From Chromera velia (Eukaryota; Sar; Chromeraceae), in assembly GCA_018398765.1 (NCBI GenBank), contig JAHBMJ010001706.1, forward strand, positions 1-17,500: a stretch of DNA of 17,500 bases, written 5' to 3'. The notes under the pieces were generated by a model. That model saw nothing but the letters and a program-made list of their open reading frames with translations, did not search any database and was not told the DNA's origin. A program made the translations under genes and the position numbers. The number at the start of each line of letters is the position of its first letter. The first letter of the stretch is position 1. Below, one piece after another: positions 8,872 to 16,028 of this stretch.

Positions 8872-9423
8872 CACAGGAGGAGAGCAGCATGCAGGGTGGG
8901 AGACAGGGCTGTGGCTGCGACTCAGGGAAAAATTCCGGTAAGGGGGGGAGAGAAGGTGCCGTTACAAAAAAGGATGTGCCAGTTCTGTCGAGGGTGGTTG
9001 GGAATCAAGGTGGTGGAAGATGAAATCCATTTGGTGACAGAATGTCCTGTTTTTGACAGAGAGAGAGCAGAAATGTTCAGAAAGATAGAAGGGAAATGGA
9101 ACAGCAAGATGGAAAAAAGAGCCAGAAAGGCAGCCACAGAAAGAGAAGGGCTCAACAGAGAAGAGGGAAAAAGGGATAACTCGACGCTTTTCTGTTTTCT
9201 GATGAATAAATGTCATGCCGGAGTGGATGAGTTTTTGGGATGGGCGTTATTCAGACGGAGGGTGTTTGAGGAGTGTCCAGGATGGTACGGACACATAGAG
9301 GGAGACGCTCTGGCGGCCAGACATGCAGGAATCACCGGAAGGCAGCGGGCGATCGAGAGACTAACAAAAGAATATGAGGAGACAATTGATAACTTAGAGA
9401 CGACTGAAGGAGCGTTAGGGTAG
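8872..9423 (+). pseudogene. C-terminal CCHC zinc-finger fragment of a LINE ORF
   Basis: An open frame of 184 codons following a TAA at 8869-8871, with no ATG near its start. It begins with RVGDRAVAATQGKIPV, then MCQFCRGWLG and VEDEIHLVTECPVFDRERAE. The Cys-x2-Cys ... His-x4-Cys pattern followed by a Pro and an Arg-rich helix is the zf-RVT-type C-terminal domain found after the reverse transcriptase in many non-LTR retrotransposons; it is thought to bind element RNA or target DNA. The rest is charged, with a basic segment and a closing helix (AIERLTKEYEETIDNLE) before TAG at 9421-9423. It is a fragment: the reverse transcriptase that should precede it lies inverted on the other strand. Homology is clear from motif order; activity is not possible alone. 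Confidence 0.85.
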
Positions 9424-9602
9424 GGAAGGAGGGAGCCGCAGAAGAAGATTGATAAAGCAAACAAAAAGAGGGAGGAAGCCCAAATCACATGCCGTTTCAG
9501 ATCGATTTTCAGGCCGGAAAGCCAACGCGGATCCAGAGCCGTAGCTCGAACAACGAACAATCATGCAGCAGCGGCCAGGGCAATAGACTCTGGCGGGCCC
9601 CG

Positions 9603-9648
9603 AGGGCGGGGTCTGATACCTCAGCTTAGCTGGGGAACGCCCCGCCCT
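9603..9648 (+). other. 3' stem-loop of the LINE
   Basis: AGGGCGGGG (9603-9611) pairs with CCCCGCCCT (9640-9648), nine G-C-rich base pairs. Inside the loop, CAGC and GCTG can form a second small stem around TTA. It sits about 50 bases before the tetranucleotide tail. In stringent LINEs the reverse transcriptase recognises a 3' stem-loop next to the tail; that role here is inference. Confidence 0.6.
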
Positions 9649-9700
9649 GCTAGCTCTTGCGACAGATAGACATAGCGGGAAGGCCCTAGGGCGGAACATA

Positions 9701-9724
9701 TCAATCAATCAATCAATCAATCAA
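9701..9724 (+). repeat. (TCAA)6 tail of the LINE
   Basis: Six exact TCAA units follow the 3' untranslated region and precede AT-rich DNA. Several LINE clades end in short tandem repeats rather than poly(A), so this marks the 3' end of the insertion. Confidence 0.8.
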
Positions 9725-9960
9725 TATTATTCAGCCTTTTGAAACATTTTTTAATGTAATTAAGATAAAAAACTTTTAAACTGCGTTTCAAAAGTCATAT
9801 TTTGAGAACCTCATTTTGAGATTTACAGTATGAAACTTAGCAGACTTTGAAACCTTATTTTTAAGTGTATTTTATTTTAAACTTTGCGTATCACACCTGT
9901 AAGTTGCATGACCAAAAAAACAGGTTCAAATCAGGTTCAAGAGACTATCCCCCCTTTAAA
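9725..9960. other. AT-rich flank with inverted repeat
   Basis: AT-rich DNA without a gene, similar in composition to 6282-6530 on the other side of the LINE. CTTTTGAAAC at 9736-9745 is exactly inverted as GTTTCAAAAG at 9785-9794. CAGGTTCAA occurs twice at 9921-9929 and 9932-9940. Confidence 0.6.
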
Positions 9961-9977
9961 CTCTCAGTGACCCCATC

Positions 9978-10313
9978 TTGAACTTTCCGTACTTTCCTTT
10001 TTTGTTCGCCTCTGCAAAAAAAAGAAGCCCAAAACTCCTGGCTCCTCTCTGCCTCGGTTTGTTCGAGCTGCACCTTGAAGGAATGGAACTTGTTCTTTTT
10101 TGTTGCCGAGGTAAAGCGGAAGGTCTCTTATCTGAGGCTCAGTCCGACGTTCTGGAATTTTGTCGTGAAGAGCTTGCGGATCTCTGCATAGCTCATGTTT
10201 ACGAAATCCTCCCCCTTCTTCGAGCACCCCTGCACAGTCGTGGCGGGATCAGCAAGGGCGCGCATGAATCCACATTCGATCAGACACACGGACATATCAT
10301 ATTATGCAAATAA
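9978..10313 (+). CDS. Unrecognised open frame, 111 codons
   Basis: An open segment without an ATG at its start (first codon TTG). The central part (GLLSEAQSDVLEFCREELAD) looks like an amphipathic helix, but no family was recognised. The opposite strand is also open over 9964-10227, so at most one is real. No convincing splice signals were found around it. It may be chance. Confidence 0.15.
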   Translation: MNFPYFPFLFASAKKRSPKLLAPLCLGLFELHLEGMELVLFCCRGKAEGLLSEAQSDVLEFCREELADLCIAHVYEILPLLRAPLHSRGGISKGAHESTFDQTHGHIILCK

Positions 10314-10404
10314 CAAGTAAAGAGGAGGAGCCGTGTGAGTTGTCTGTGCAACCGTCTCTGAGGAGCTGCTTTGCGCGCTAGGGTAAGAAGGTGTGTATAC
10401 ATGC

Positions 10405-10407
<3 letters not shown>

Positions 10408-10441
<34 letters not shown>
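10408..10441. repeat. (TG)17 microsatellite
   Basis: Seventeen uninterrupted TG units. Confidence 0.95.
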
Positions 10442-10444
<3 letters not shown>

Positions 10445-11267
10445 CTGTCTGCTGCTTCTACACTGGTGTTGATGTCTGTATTTTGTGCAAGCTTGACTGT
10501 GCGCGGACTACTGGACGAAAAAATCGCGGTTGAATCATATTGTCAGACATTGGACTCACCTTGACCACCATCCCGTCATGTCTTTCAGTCAGGGGAGGCG
10601 CGAAGGTGACGTTCTGGTTGTCCAACCGCTGCAGCGTCAAGGCGTTATAATTGCATCAAGATGCGAATGTGATAACTGCGTGTCGGTGCATCTGTTGTGG
10701 AAGGTCTGTGTGAATTAATGTGCTGCATGGCCCTGCAAGCAGCTTCCCCCCATGCAGACAACACGCGCCCTCATGCAGACTGCTGATGTCAAAAGCGTGC
10801 ACATCGGGGCCGGTTGCCGTGGTTCTCTTTCTTTTGCAAAAAGCACTCGATCTGGGTTCGGTTTTTGAAAACAAAAGACTTGGTGGGCAAGCACATGTCA
10901 CAGTGATCATCTGTGAATTTTAAAAAGACGGTTGGTTTGATGTGAAGTTGAGAGGCGCTGTGATACAGTAGAAAACAATCTAAAATAGAGAAGTTCCTCT
11001 GTGCAAACGATCTCTCTCAACTCTCACCTGGTGACCGTCTCCTTCGTTCTGCGCGTAGGTGCCTTGCTGGCGGTAGACGGCCTGAAAGCAGCGAAGAAGG
11101 ACACACACCGGTAGACGAGAACTGAAGACAGAAAACCATGCATGCATGATACCACCCAGTAATTCACTGACTCAGTGCAGAGGCAGTATGTCCACTGTGT
11201 GCCGTTCCACAGGTATGTACCACATCGTTTGCAGTACTGTGCACCCGGAGGCCCTTCTCCAGTCGCT
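10442..11267. other. No recognisable gene; 3' flank of the minus-strand gene
   Basis: Only short overlapping open frames are present. The segment lies downstream of the stop codon at 11268 of the coiled-coil gene and could hold its 3' untranslated region; no polyadenylation signal was identified with confidence. Confidence 0.4.
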
Positions 11268-11416
11268 CTACTTGGTCTGGTCACTTTCTTTCTTTGCCCC
11301 CGCTTTTCCAGTTTGAGTCTCAACCCGAACACAATTAAGGCTGATAACCCCGACCAGAACGACGTTCATTGCTAGCATCAGGAGGCCGAAGCAGCCTAGG
11401 ACCACCCAAGGGATGC
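11268..11416 (-). CDS. Last exon of coiled-coil membrane protein: transmembrane helix and tail
   Basis: The exon starts after a good acceptor (CTGATTCCTTTCAG, ending 11417) and ends at TAG 11268-11270. Reading in phase from the previous exon, the first codon is GGC, split across the junction, followed by IPWVVLGCFGLLMLAMNVV and a continuation to about 26 hydrophobic residues: a single membrane-spanning helix. A polar tail of 22 residues follows (ending KKESDQTK). With the coiled-coil exon upstream, this gives a protein anchored near its C-terminus, with the coiled coil on one side and a short basic/acidic tail on the other. The fit of splice phase, membrane helix and stop codon is the main evidence. 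The family is unknown. Confidence 0.6.
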
Positions 11417-11420
11417 CTGA

Positions 11421-11470
11421 AAGGAATCAGGTCACATTCGTTGGAGAATTGAAAACAAGAATTCAGTGAC
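11421..11470 (-). repeat. 50-base intron-end module, copy 1
   Basis: Identical over all 50 bases to 12001-12050. On the minus strand it is the last part of the intron before the membrane-helix exon, ending three bases before the AG of the acceptor. It is preceded by GAAT-type repeats. Confidence 0.9.
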
Positions 11471-11475
11471 TTTCG

Positions 11476-11615
11476 AATGAATGAATGAATGTCATTGAAT
11501 GAATGTCATTGATTGAATGAATGAATGAATGAATGAATGAAGGCTCATTGAATGAATAAATGAATGAATGAACCAGTGAATCAATGAAACAATGAATGAA
11601 TTGATAACCATTGAA
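11476..11615. repeat. (GAAT)n-type tetranucleotide repeat, imperfect
   Basis: Imperfect GAAT/ATGA units with ATGTCATTGA interruptions, inside the last intron of the minus-strand gene. A shorter relative lies at 12058-12118. Confidence 0.9.
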
Positions 11616-11818
11616 GCACATTCAGTTATATACAGTAGCCGGGACATCGTGACAAGTCGTGTATCGAAGTTCCTTGCAGAACGTACGGAAGGGAAAAGAC
11701 TCAGCAAAGAAGAAAGTCGCCTCTGAAATCAAACATGCACGCACACACGCAAGAGGTAGGGGGGAAAAAGCCGTCACATTCCTGCAGTCTGAAATTCGCT
11801 CTCGATTTGTCGCCTCAC

Positions 11819-11996
11819 CTCTCCTGCTTCGCATCGTTGTCACTTCGTCCTCGAGCCTTCCAATCTTGTCCTCGTGCCCGTCCACCTTCGCCTTCTGAGT
11901 ATCGACGGTGGCAGACAGTGAAGACAGATCATCCTGGAGCCCGTCCACCTTTGACTTCTCAATTTCGACAGTGGCGGACAGTGAGGACAGATCATC
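11819..11996 (-). CDS. Coiled-coil exon with 21-residue repeats
   Basis: A 178-base exon between an acceptor (CCTTGCAG, ending 11997) and a strong donor (GAG|GTGAGG, GT at 11818-11817). It opens in phase 0 and closes in phase 1, matching the last exon. It encodes two tandem 21-residue units, DDLSSLSATVEIEKSKVDGL-Q and DDLSSLSATVDTQKAKVDGH-E, from 63-base DNA repeats at 11934-11996 and 11871-11933, then a diverged third unit DKIGRLEDEVTTMRSRR. Hydrophobic residues fall every 3 and 4 positions, so each unit is three heptads of a coiled coil. Such domains usually mediate dimerisation or tethering. No specific family was recognised. Confidence 0.6.
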
Positions 11997-12000
11997 CTGC

Positions 12001-12050
12001 AAGGAATCAGGTCACATTCGTTGGAGAATTGAAAACAAGAATTCAGTGAC
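12001..12050 (-). repeat. 50-base intron-end module, copy 2
   Basis: Identical to 11421-11470. Here it ends just before the acceptor of the coiled-coil exon. The two downstream exons are unrelated in sequence, so this is not a simple exon duplication. Confidence 0.9.
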
Positions 12051-12057
12051 ATTCGAC

Positions 12058-12118
12058 CGAATGAATGAATCTAGGAATGAATGAATCGATGAATGTCATT
12101 GATTAATGAATGAACGAC
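12058..12118. repeat. (GAAT)n-type repeat, short copy
   Basis: Imperfect GAAT units with the same ATGTCATTGATT interruption as in 11476-11615, next to the second 50-base module. It may have grown into the neighbouring exon. Confidence 0.8.
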
Positions 12119-12166
12119 GGTTGTGGACAGAGAGGACAGCTCATCTTCGTGCCCGTCTTCCTTCGA
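12119..12166 (-). CDS. Possible short coiled-coil exon
   Basis: After an acceptor-like TCTCTTCAG (ending 12167) the frame reads SKEDGHEDELSSLSTT, clearly related to the 21-residue units of the exon at 11819-11996. The donor is unclear: GTCGTT at 12118 or GTTCAT at 12115 are weak. The following intron would be only about 120 bases and largely GAAT repeats. It may be a real exon or a decayed repeat unit. The 3' end is uncertain by one codon. Confidence 0.35.
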
Positions 12167-12232
12167 CTGAAGAGACGACATGTCTCGTCGGAGTGCCCTC
12201 CTACCGCCTCATACTCATCTGGTCCGTCAACA

Positions 12233-12319
12233 GACAGCACTGGAGAGAGAAGACATCTCGCTGTGAAGTCCTTCCGCCTCTATCTGTTGTGCTGAGACTA
12301 CCTGCGACAGGGACGAAAC
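12233..12319 (-). CDS. Possible coiled-coil exon upstream
   Basis: After CTAG (ending 12320) the frame reads VSSLSQVVSAQQIEAEGLHS and then EMSSLSSAV before TGA at 12227-12229. SSL recurs 21 residues apart, the same period as in the exon at 11819-11996, with heptad-spaced hydrophobics. A donor at GTCTGT (12235) or in the bases just after would be needed; none is strong. The repeat period supports coding origin; the exact exon ends are not established, and this unit may be decayed. Confidence 0.35.
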
Positions 12320-12410
12320 CTAGGGCCTGTAAGCAGGAAAGAGAAGCGAAGACAGAAAAGGGCTTTCATGGACTCATAGATCACAGGATTCATGCATTTC
12401 TTGAAAAAAA

Positions 12411-12458
12411 GTCTCTCTCCCTTTCCCTCTCCCTCTCCCTCCCTCTCTCTCTTTTCGC
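12411..12458. repeat. CT-rich microsatellite
   Basis: A run of CTCTCC, CCTTTCC and CTCTCT units on the plus strand, within the intron before the exon ending at 12319. No gene was recognised in the rest of 12320-12586, apart from an open stretch before a donor-like ATAG|GTGAGA at about 12484 that I could not confirm as an exon. Confidence 0.8.
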
Positions 12459-12586
12459 CTCCCCTGACCTGAACGTATCTCACCTATACACTAGTAGAAA
12501 GCAAGGCATGGATCCGCAGAGGGGATGTGTATGTGTGTGTGTGTGGCCAAGCACTTGATCATGGGAGTCCGCTACACACAGCCCGG

Positions 12587-12997
12587 CCGGGTGTCCTTTT
12601 GTCTCTTGGGCAAAGTTAATAAAATGAAGCCAGGGCTTCTACAAAGTTCGGCCGATCTTGATACGTTCACAAGACTGTGTGCTTTCGATCACTCATCGGG
12701 GTGCATGCCTACGAAAAGAAAAAGAATCAATCAAAGAGACCAGGAAGGGAACACAGAATTAGTAATACATCGCGCTGATTGGACAAACTGACCGCAGTCT
12801 GCTGTCGGCAGTAACGGTATCCACCCCCTGGAGCAACAGTAGACTCCCTCTCGGCCCTGTCCTGCAAGGGTCGATACACAAACGTTAAGGAAAATCTGAT
12901 GGAGAACATTCGCTCACTGCAGGATAGATCATGGAGGAGTCTTCTTTCACACGCTTGGCCATGGCTCCTTGCCGTGCTCTTGCAACTTATCTGTGTG
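12587..12997. repeat. 400-base direct repeat, segment A
   Basis: Aligns with 14218-14616 at an offset of about 1.6 kb. The first 127 bases (12587-12713) are identical to 14218-14344 by eye, and the last 90 or so differ at one base. The middle carries several small gaps. It contains the candidate 69-base exon and a pyrimidine-rich acceptor-like site on the minus strand near 12712. Confidence 0.9.
12793..12861 (-). CDS. Possible 69-base exon in repeat segment A
   Basis: Bounded by CCCTTGCAG (ending 12862) and GTCAGT (from 12792), phase 0 at both ends, 23 codons beginning DRAERESTVAPGGG. The partner at 14417-14485 has the same length with no gap, while the bases around both carry several insertions and deletions. 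The three residues seen to differ are Tyr/Asp, Arg/Pro and Arg/Gly. Coding is plausible but unproven; the donor is only moderate. Confidence 0.25.
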
Positions 12998-13011
12998 TGT
13001 GTGTGTGTGTG

Positions 13012-13048
<37 letters not shown>

Positions 13049-13097
13049 TGTGTGTGTGAGAGAGAGAGACAGAGAAAGCGGGAGAGAGAGAGTGAGG

Positions 13098-13138
<41 letters not shown>

Positions 13139-13207
13139 AGAGAGAGAGAGAGAGAAAGAGAGAGCGAGAGCGAGAGAGAGAGCGAGAGAGAGAGAGAGAG
13201 AAAGAGA
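12992..13207. repeat. (TG)n followed by long (GA)n purine tract
   Basis: About 22 bases of TG repeat, then nearly 200 bases of GA-type purine repeat on the plus strand with few interruptions. Such mirror-like purine tracts can form triplex DNA. The apparent open frames through it are low-complexity artefacts. Confidence 0.95.
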
Positions 13208-13561
13208 CCGACAGCCAGAGAAACAGAGATGGGTGGTCTGCGAGTGGCAGCAACCAGCAGTCAGAGGGGATAGCGGGGTAGAAGAAGGTAGTGAATCAAG
13301 GTGCAAAAAGACAGAAAGCTAAGCTATCAGGTGGCGTTGAAAAGAGATACAGACAGACAGACCGACAGAAAGATCGATCGAGAGAGCATTGTGAAATAAC
13401 GCGGACTGACAGACTCAATGACTGTCGATGGGCAAGCAGGAAAGAAGAGAAGGTGCGAGAAGGTGCCAAGAGGAATGGAGGCATGGAGGTCGCATGGCAC
13501 CGAAAGAAGACAGAAAGAAGGAATAGCCGGGACACCGAAAGGAAAACAAACAATGTCCCAC

Positions 13562-13648
13562 CTGGATCCTTTCTCGCTCTCTCGACGTGTCTCGAACCTG
13601 CACAAATTGGATGTCCGCCAACACATATATGCTCTTCCCCAGCCCCAT
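13562..13648 (-). CDS. Possible 87-base exon
   Basis: Frame MGLGKSIYVLADIQFVQVRD, then TSRERERIQ, between AAATAG (ending 13649) and the good donor CCAG|GTGGGA (GT at 13561-13560). The length is 29 codons, phase 0 at both ends, compatible with the 180-base exon upstream. The acceptor lacks a long pyrimidine tract. It could also be a chance open stretch. Confidence 0.3.
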
Positions 13649-13976
13649 CTATTTGTTCATGCATGTATCGTGTGCGTGTGTGTGTACACATGCACGTCCG
13701 TATGAGGGACGGACGTGTTGTACACATGCACACACGCGGAAGGGAGGGAGGAGGTTTGAGTATATGACATGCAGAGAGACCAAACAACGGGGCAAACCCT
13801 TCTGGCACAATTGGGGAACAAATTAAGAGATTGAACTCGGGCAAATGAGTTTGAAGAGAAAGATCCAGAAGACAACAGAAAGTGGACTTTCAGAAAGTCG
13901 AATCAATCAAACAACACATGCACGCCGGCCAACCACTCAGGTAACTTCCTGAAGCAAGAAGAGCGCGCAGGCTCAC

Positions 13977-14156
13977 CTCCTTTGGAATCATTTTTCTTGG
14001 AGTTGTGACAGTATACGCCTTTGGTGGAGGGGGGGAAGGCATGTGTGTCTTGTATTTGATGACTGGGTCCTTCACTTTGAGGAAGAGAGGAGGAACCCAC
14101 GGTAACTCCTCCTCAACGGACTCGTCAACGTCAAAAGGGTGAAGAACAATGCGCGG
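13977..14156 (-). CDS. 180-base exon, proline- and lysine-rich, unknown family
   Basis: A 60-codon exon bounded by the acceptor GTGTTGTTTGCAG (ending 14157) and the donor AAGGAG|GTGAGC (GT at 13976-13975), phase 0 at both ends. It reads PRIVLHPFDVDESVEEELPW, then VPPLFLKVKDPVIKYKTHMP, then SPPPPKAYTVTTPRKMIPKE. The alternation of Val, Pro and Lys slightly recalls alveolin-type repeats of the apicomplexan inner membrane complex, but I cannot assign it. Both splice sites are strong and the composition is protein-like, so it is probably a real exon of the same minus-strand gene as the coiled-coil exons. Confidence 0.5.
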
Positions 14157-14217
14157 CTGCAAACAACACGGAAGAATGACAATTAAGACGCAACATGCGG
14201 TGGAGATCTGGCTGGAA

Positions 14218-14616
14218 CCGGGTGTCCTTTTGTCTCTTGGGCAAAGTTAATAAAATGAAGCCAGGGCTTCTACAAAGTTCGGCCGATCTTGATACGTTCA
14301 CAAGACTGTGTGCTTTCGATCACTCATCGGGGTGCATGCCTACATTTTTCCGAAAAGAAAAAAAATAATCAAAGAGACCAGGAAGGGAACAATAGAATTG
14401 AATCGCGGTGATTGACCGCAGTCTGCTGTCCGCAGTAAGGGTCTCCACCCCCTGGAGCAACAGTAGACTCCCTCTCGGCCCTGTCCTGCAAGGGTCGATA
14501 CACAAAGGAAAATCTGATGGAGAGCATTCGCTCACTGCAGGATAGATCATGGAGGAGTCTTCTTTCACACGCTTGGCCATGGCTCCTTGCCGTGCTCTTG
14601 CAACTTATCTGTGTGT
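14218..14616. repeat. 400-base direct repeat, segment B
   Basis: Second copy of 12587-12997. Both copies run into a GT microsatellite and then a purine-rich tract (13013-13207 after A, 14707-14790 after B), so the duplicated unit may have included these. Confidence 0.9.
14417..14485 (-). CDS. Possible 69-base exon in repeat segment B
   Basis: Partner of 12793-12861, with the same acceptor (CCCTTGCAG) and a weaker donor-like GTCAAT from 14416. It reads DRAERESTVAPGGGDPYCGQ and on to QTA, phase 0, and could join the 180-base exon directly. If the gene extends further, the upstream exons lie beyond 14616. Confidence 0.25.
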
Positions 14617-14706
14617 AGGTATGTGTGTCTTTCTTTGCATGTACCCACATATTCAAAGAGAGACGCGCAGAACCACGTTGAGGGCAGAAACAACACACCC
14701 GGCGGA

Positions 14707-14741
<35 letters not shown>

Positions 14742-14790
14742 GGAGAGAAAGCGAGAGAGAAAGCGAGAAAGAGAGAGAAAGCAAGAGACC
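14707..14790. repeat. GA-rich purine tract after segment B
   Basis: GAGA and GACAGA units on the plus strand, shorter and more mixed than the tract after segment A. Confidence 0.9.
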
Positions 14791-14793
14791 CAA

Positions 14794-14937
14794 ATTCTGC
14801 CACTGAGCAGACCCAAGGCCGAAGTACACGAAAAGAAGAAAAAAGGAAGAAAGAGATGTAGGCCTGAAACCATTCTGCCACTGTGCAGGCCCGAATTCTG
14901 CTACTGAGCAGCCCCAAGGCCGAAGTACATGAAAAAA
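14794..14937. repeat. Short direct repeats, ATTCTGCCACTGAGCAG type
   Basis: The word ATTCTGCCACTGAGCAG or close variants begins at 14794, 14872 and 14895. The first and third are followed by the same CCCAAGGCCGAAGTACA sequence and an A-rich run. Reads as two and a half units of a decayed tandem repeat of about 100 bases. Confidence 0.8.
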
Positions 14938-15338
14938 CAAAAGAAGGGGCGTAAGATGGATTAGTTAGAGACGAAGACGAAAAGGAGCGGGGAGCAGGAC
15001 CTAGCGGCTTACTGACTTGCGAGTACTGGCCACACTCGTGACCAGTAAACCCGGGTCTCTGCAGGATGGGAATGAAAGGGGAAAAGCAAGAAGCAAATGG
15101 GAGCTGCGAATGAAGCAACGAAACTGAACAAAGCAGTCGACATTAAATGGACAGAAAAGAATCTAAAAGGCAACCGAAAGCAAAAGGAAAAGCACAAAAT
15201 CACGACACACACGAGCTTGCTCGTTCACTGACAGGCGAAGAGCACTCTGATCTATGGATGAGCACTCTTCCGAAAGGTTACGAAAAGGAGCCAAAGCAAA
15301 AGAACCAAAAGCAGTGGTATCCTGAAGATACAAGATGC

Positions 15339-16028
15339 CTACACTCCGAAAGGTACTTCACTTCCTCTACATTGGTCTGACTTGAAAGAAAAACACAACC
15401 AACAGAATTCAGACAGTCGGACCGATTTAAAAGGAGCGAACGATGTAGATCCCTGTGTGTCCAGCCTCCCTGTTAGAAATTTCCGGAAAACTGAAGGCGA
15501 TGAGCAGCAGAAAAGGAGCCCAGCTGCAACGCGGACAACCTCCCAAAAGTCAAGCTGACTGACCACGGAAGAGAGAGGAGACCCGGAACTCGCCCCAATC
15601 TGCTTCAACCAGCCAGGAAGGCTGACATCGCTGGTCGCCCAGTCAGAGACGCCAACCTCTAAGCAGTGACTGCACTCAGAGAGGGCCAAAGAAGGGAAGC
15701 AAGGATTGTGGTGAGAGGGCAAGGACGAACATCGGGAAAGATCCTCACATCTGGCACGACATACTTCGCCAGACTGACCAGAGACAAGAGCATCCAAGTC
15801 GACCCGAACACCATCTGCCGACTGCCGCCACGATACTGCGTCTGTCGGCGTCTGACCTGCATGCAGAAGGGATCCGCAGGCAGCCAAAAAAGAAAATGGA
15901 AAGAAACCAACGGCACTGCATGTGCAAGCAGAAATTATGCGAACGCATTTGACCCAGCTTGTGCAGCAAACAACTGAACTGCATGAAACACAACAAGAAA
16001 ACGCTTTGATTACGTGAGGGGGACACAT
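15339..16028 (-). CDS. Unrecognised 229-codon open frame
   Basis: Begins with ATG (16028-16026) and is the longest uninterrupted ATG-initiated frame on the minus strand here. It is rich in Cys, Ser and Phe, with a hydrophobic stretch (VGFFPFSFLAACGSLLHAG) near residue 40 and a more protein-like central part (SDVSLPGWLKQIGASSGS). No domain was recognised. It could be a 5' exon of the minus-strand gene downstream, or a chance frame. The region 14940-15338 between it and the repeats shows nothing recognisable. Confidence 0.2.
   Translation of the reverse strand: MCPPHVIKAFSCCVSCSSVVCCTSWVKCVRIISACTCSAVGFFPFSFLAACGSLLHAGQTPTDAVSWRQSADGVRVDLDALVSGQSGEVCRARCEDLSRCSSLPSHHNPCFPSLALSECSHCLEVGVSDWATSDVSLPGWLKQIGASSGSPLSSVVSQLDFWEVVRVAAGLLFCCSSPSVFRKFLTGRLDTQGSTSFAPFKSVRLSEFCWLCFSFKSDQCRGSEVPFGV

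Larger units (their letters stand above)
7507..9725 (+). mobile_element. LINE-type retrotransposon relic with inverted 5' part
   Basis: Two parts of one kind of element lie head to head. The minus strand carries reverse transcriptase from fingers to thumb (8794 down to 7507). The plus strand carries the C-terminal zinc-finger region (8872-9423), a 3' untranslated region with a stem-loop, and a (TCAA)6 tail. Strand is given for the 3' part. The endonuclease domain expected upstream of the reverse transcriptase was not seen, as in a 5'-truncated copy. The order matches a twin-priming inversion. Two independent truncated copies are the alternative. The left boundary is uncertain and may lie anywhere from about 6530 to 7500. 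No target-site duplication was found by eye. Confidence 0.75.

Noticed and set aside
8830-8876. Intron-like GTAAGA ... TTTCTAACACAG between the two LINE parts
   Set aside because: It is only 47 bases long and sits at the junction of oppositely oriented fragments; most likely chance.
8896-9560. Minus-strand open frames opposite the LINE C-terminal fragment
   Set aside because: They are antisense shadows of the CCHC-containing plus-strand frame.
9915-9945. GGTTCAAATC as a tRNA T-arm or Pol III B box
   Set aside because: No acceptor stem, D-arm or anticodon arm could be folded around it; it is part of a short direct repeat.
11024-11332. 102-codon minus-strand frame
   Set aside because: Overlaps the last exon in a different frame; the in-phase reading with membrane helix and stop explains the region better.
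11476-11615. GAAT repeats as a CRISPR-like array
   Set aside because: Four-base units without unique spacers, in an intron of a eukaryotic gene; an ordinary microsatellite.
12899-13322. Long open frames on both strands through the GA tract
   Set aside because: Simple-sequence DNA gives stop-free Arg-Glu or Ser-Leu frames on both strands; no protein character outside the repeat.
13296-13844. 182-codon minus-strand frame
   Set aside because: Begins with a non-ATG codon, is biased by local repeats, and overlaps the better-bounded exon candidate at 13562-13648 in another frame.
14369-15118. 249-codon minus-strand frame
   Set aside because: Non-ATG start, runs through a purine tract and short direct repeats, and partly overlaps the duplicated segment B; low-complexity composition.
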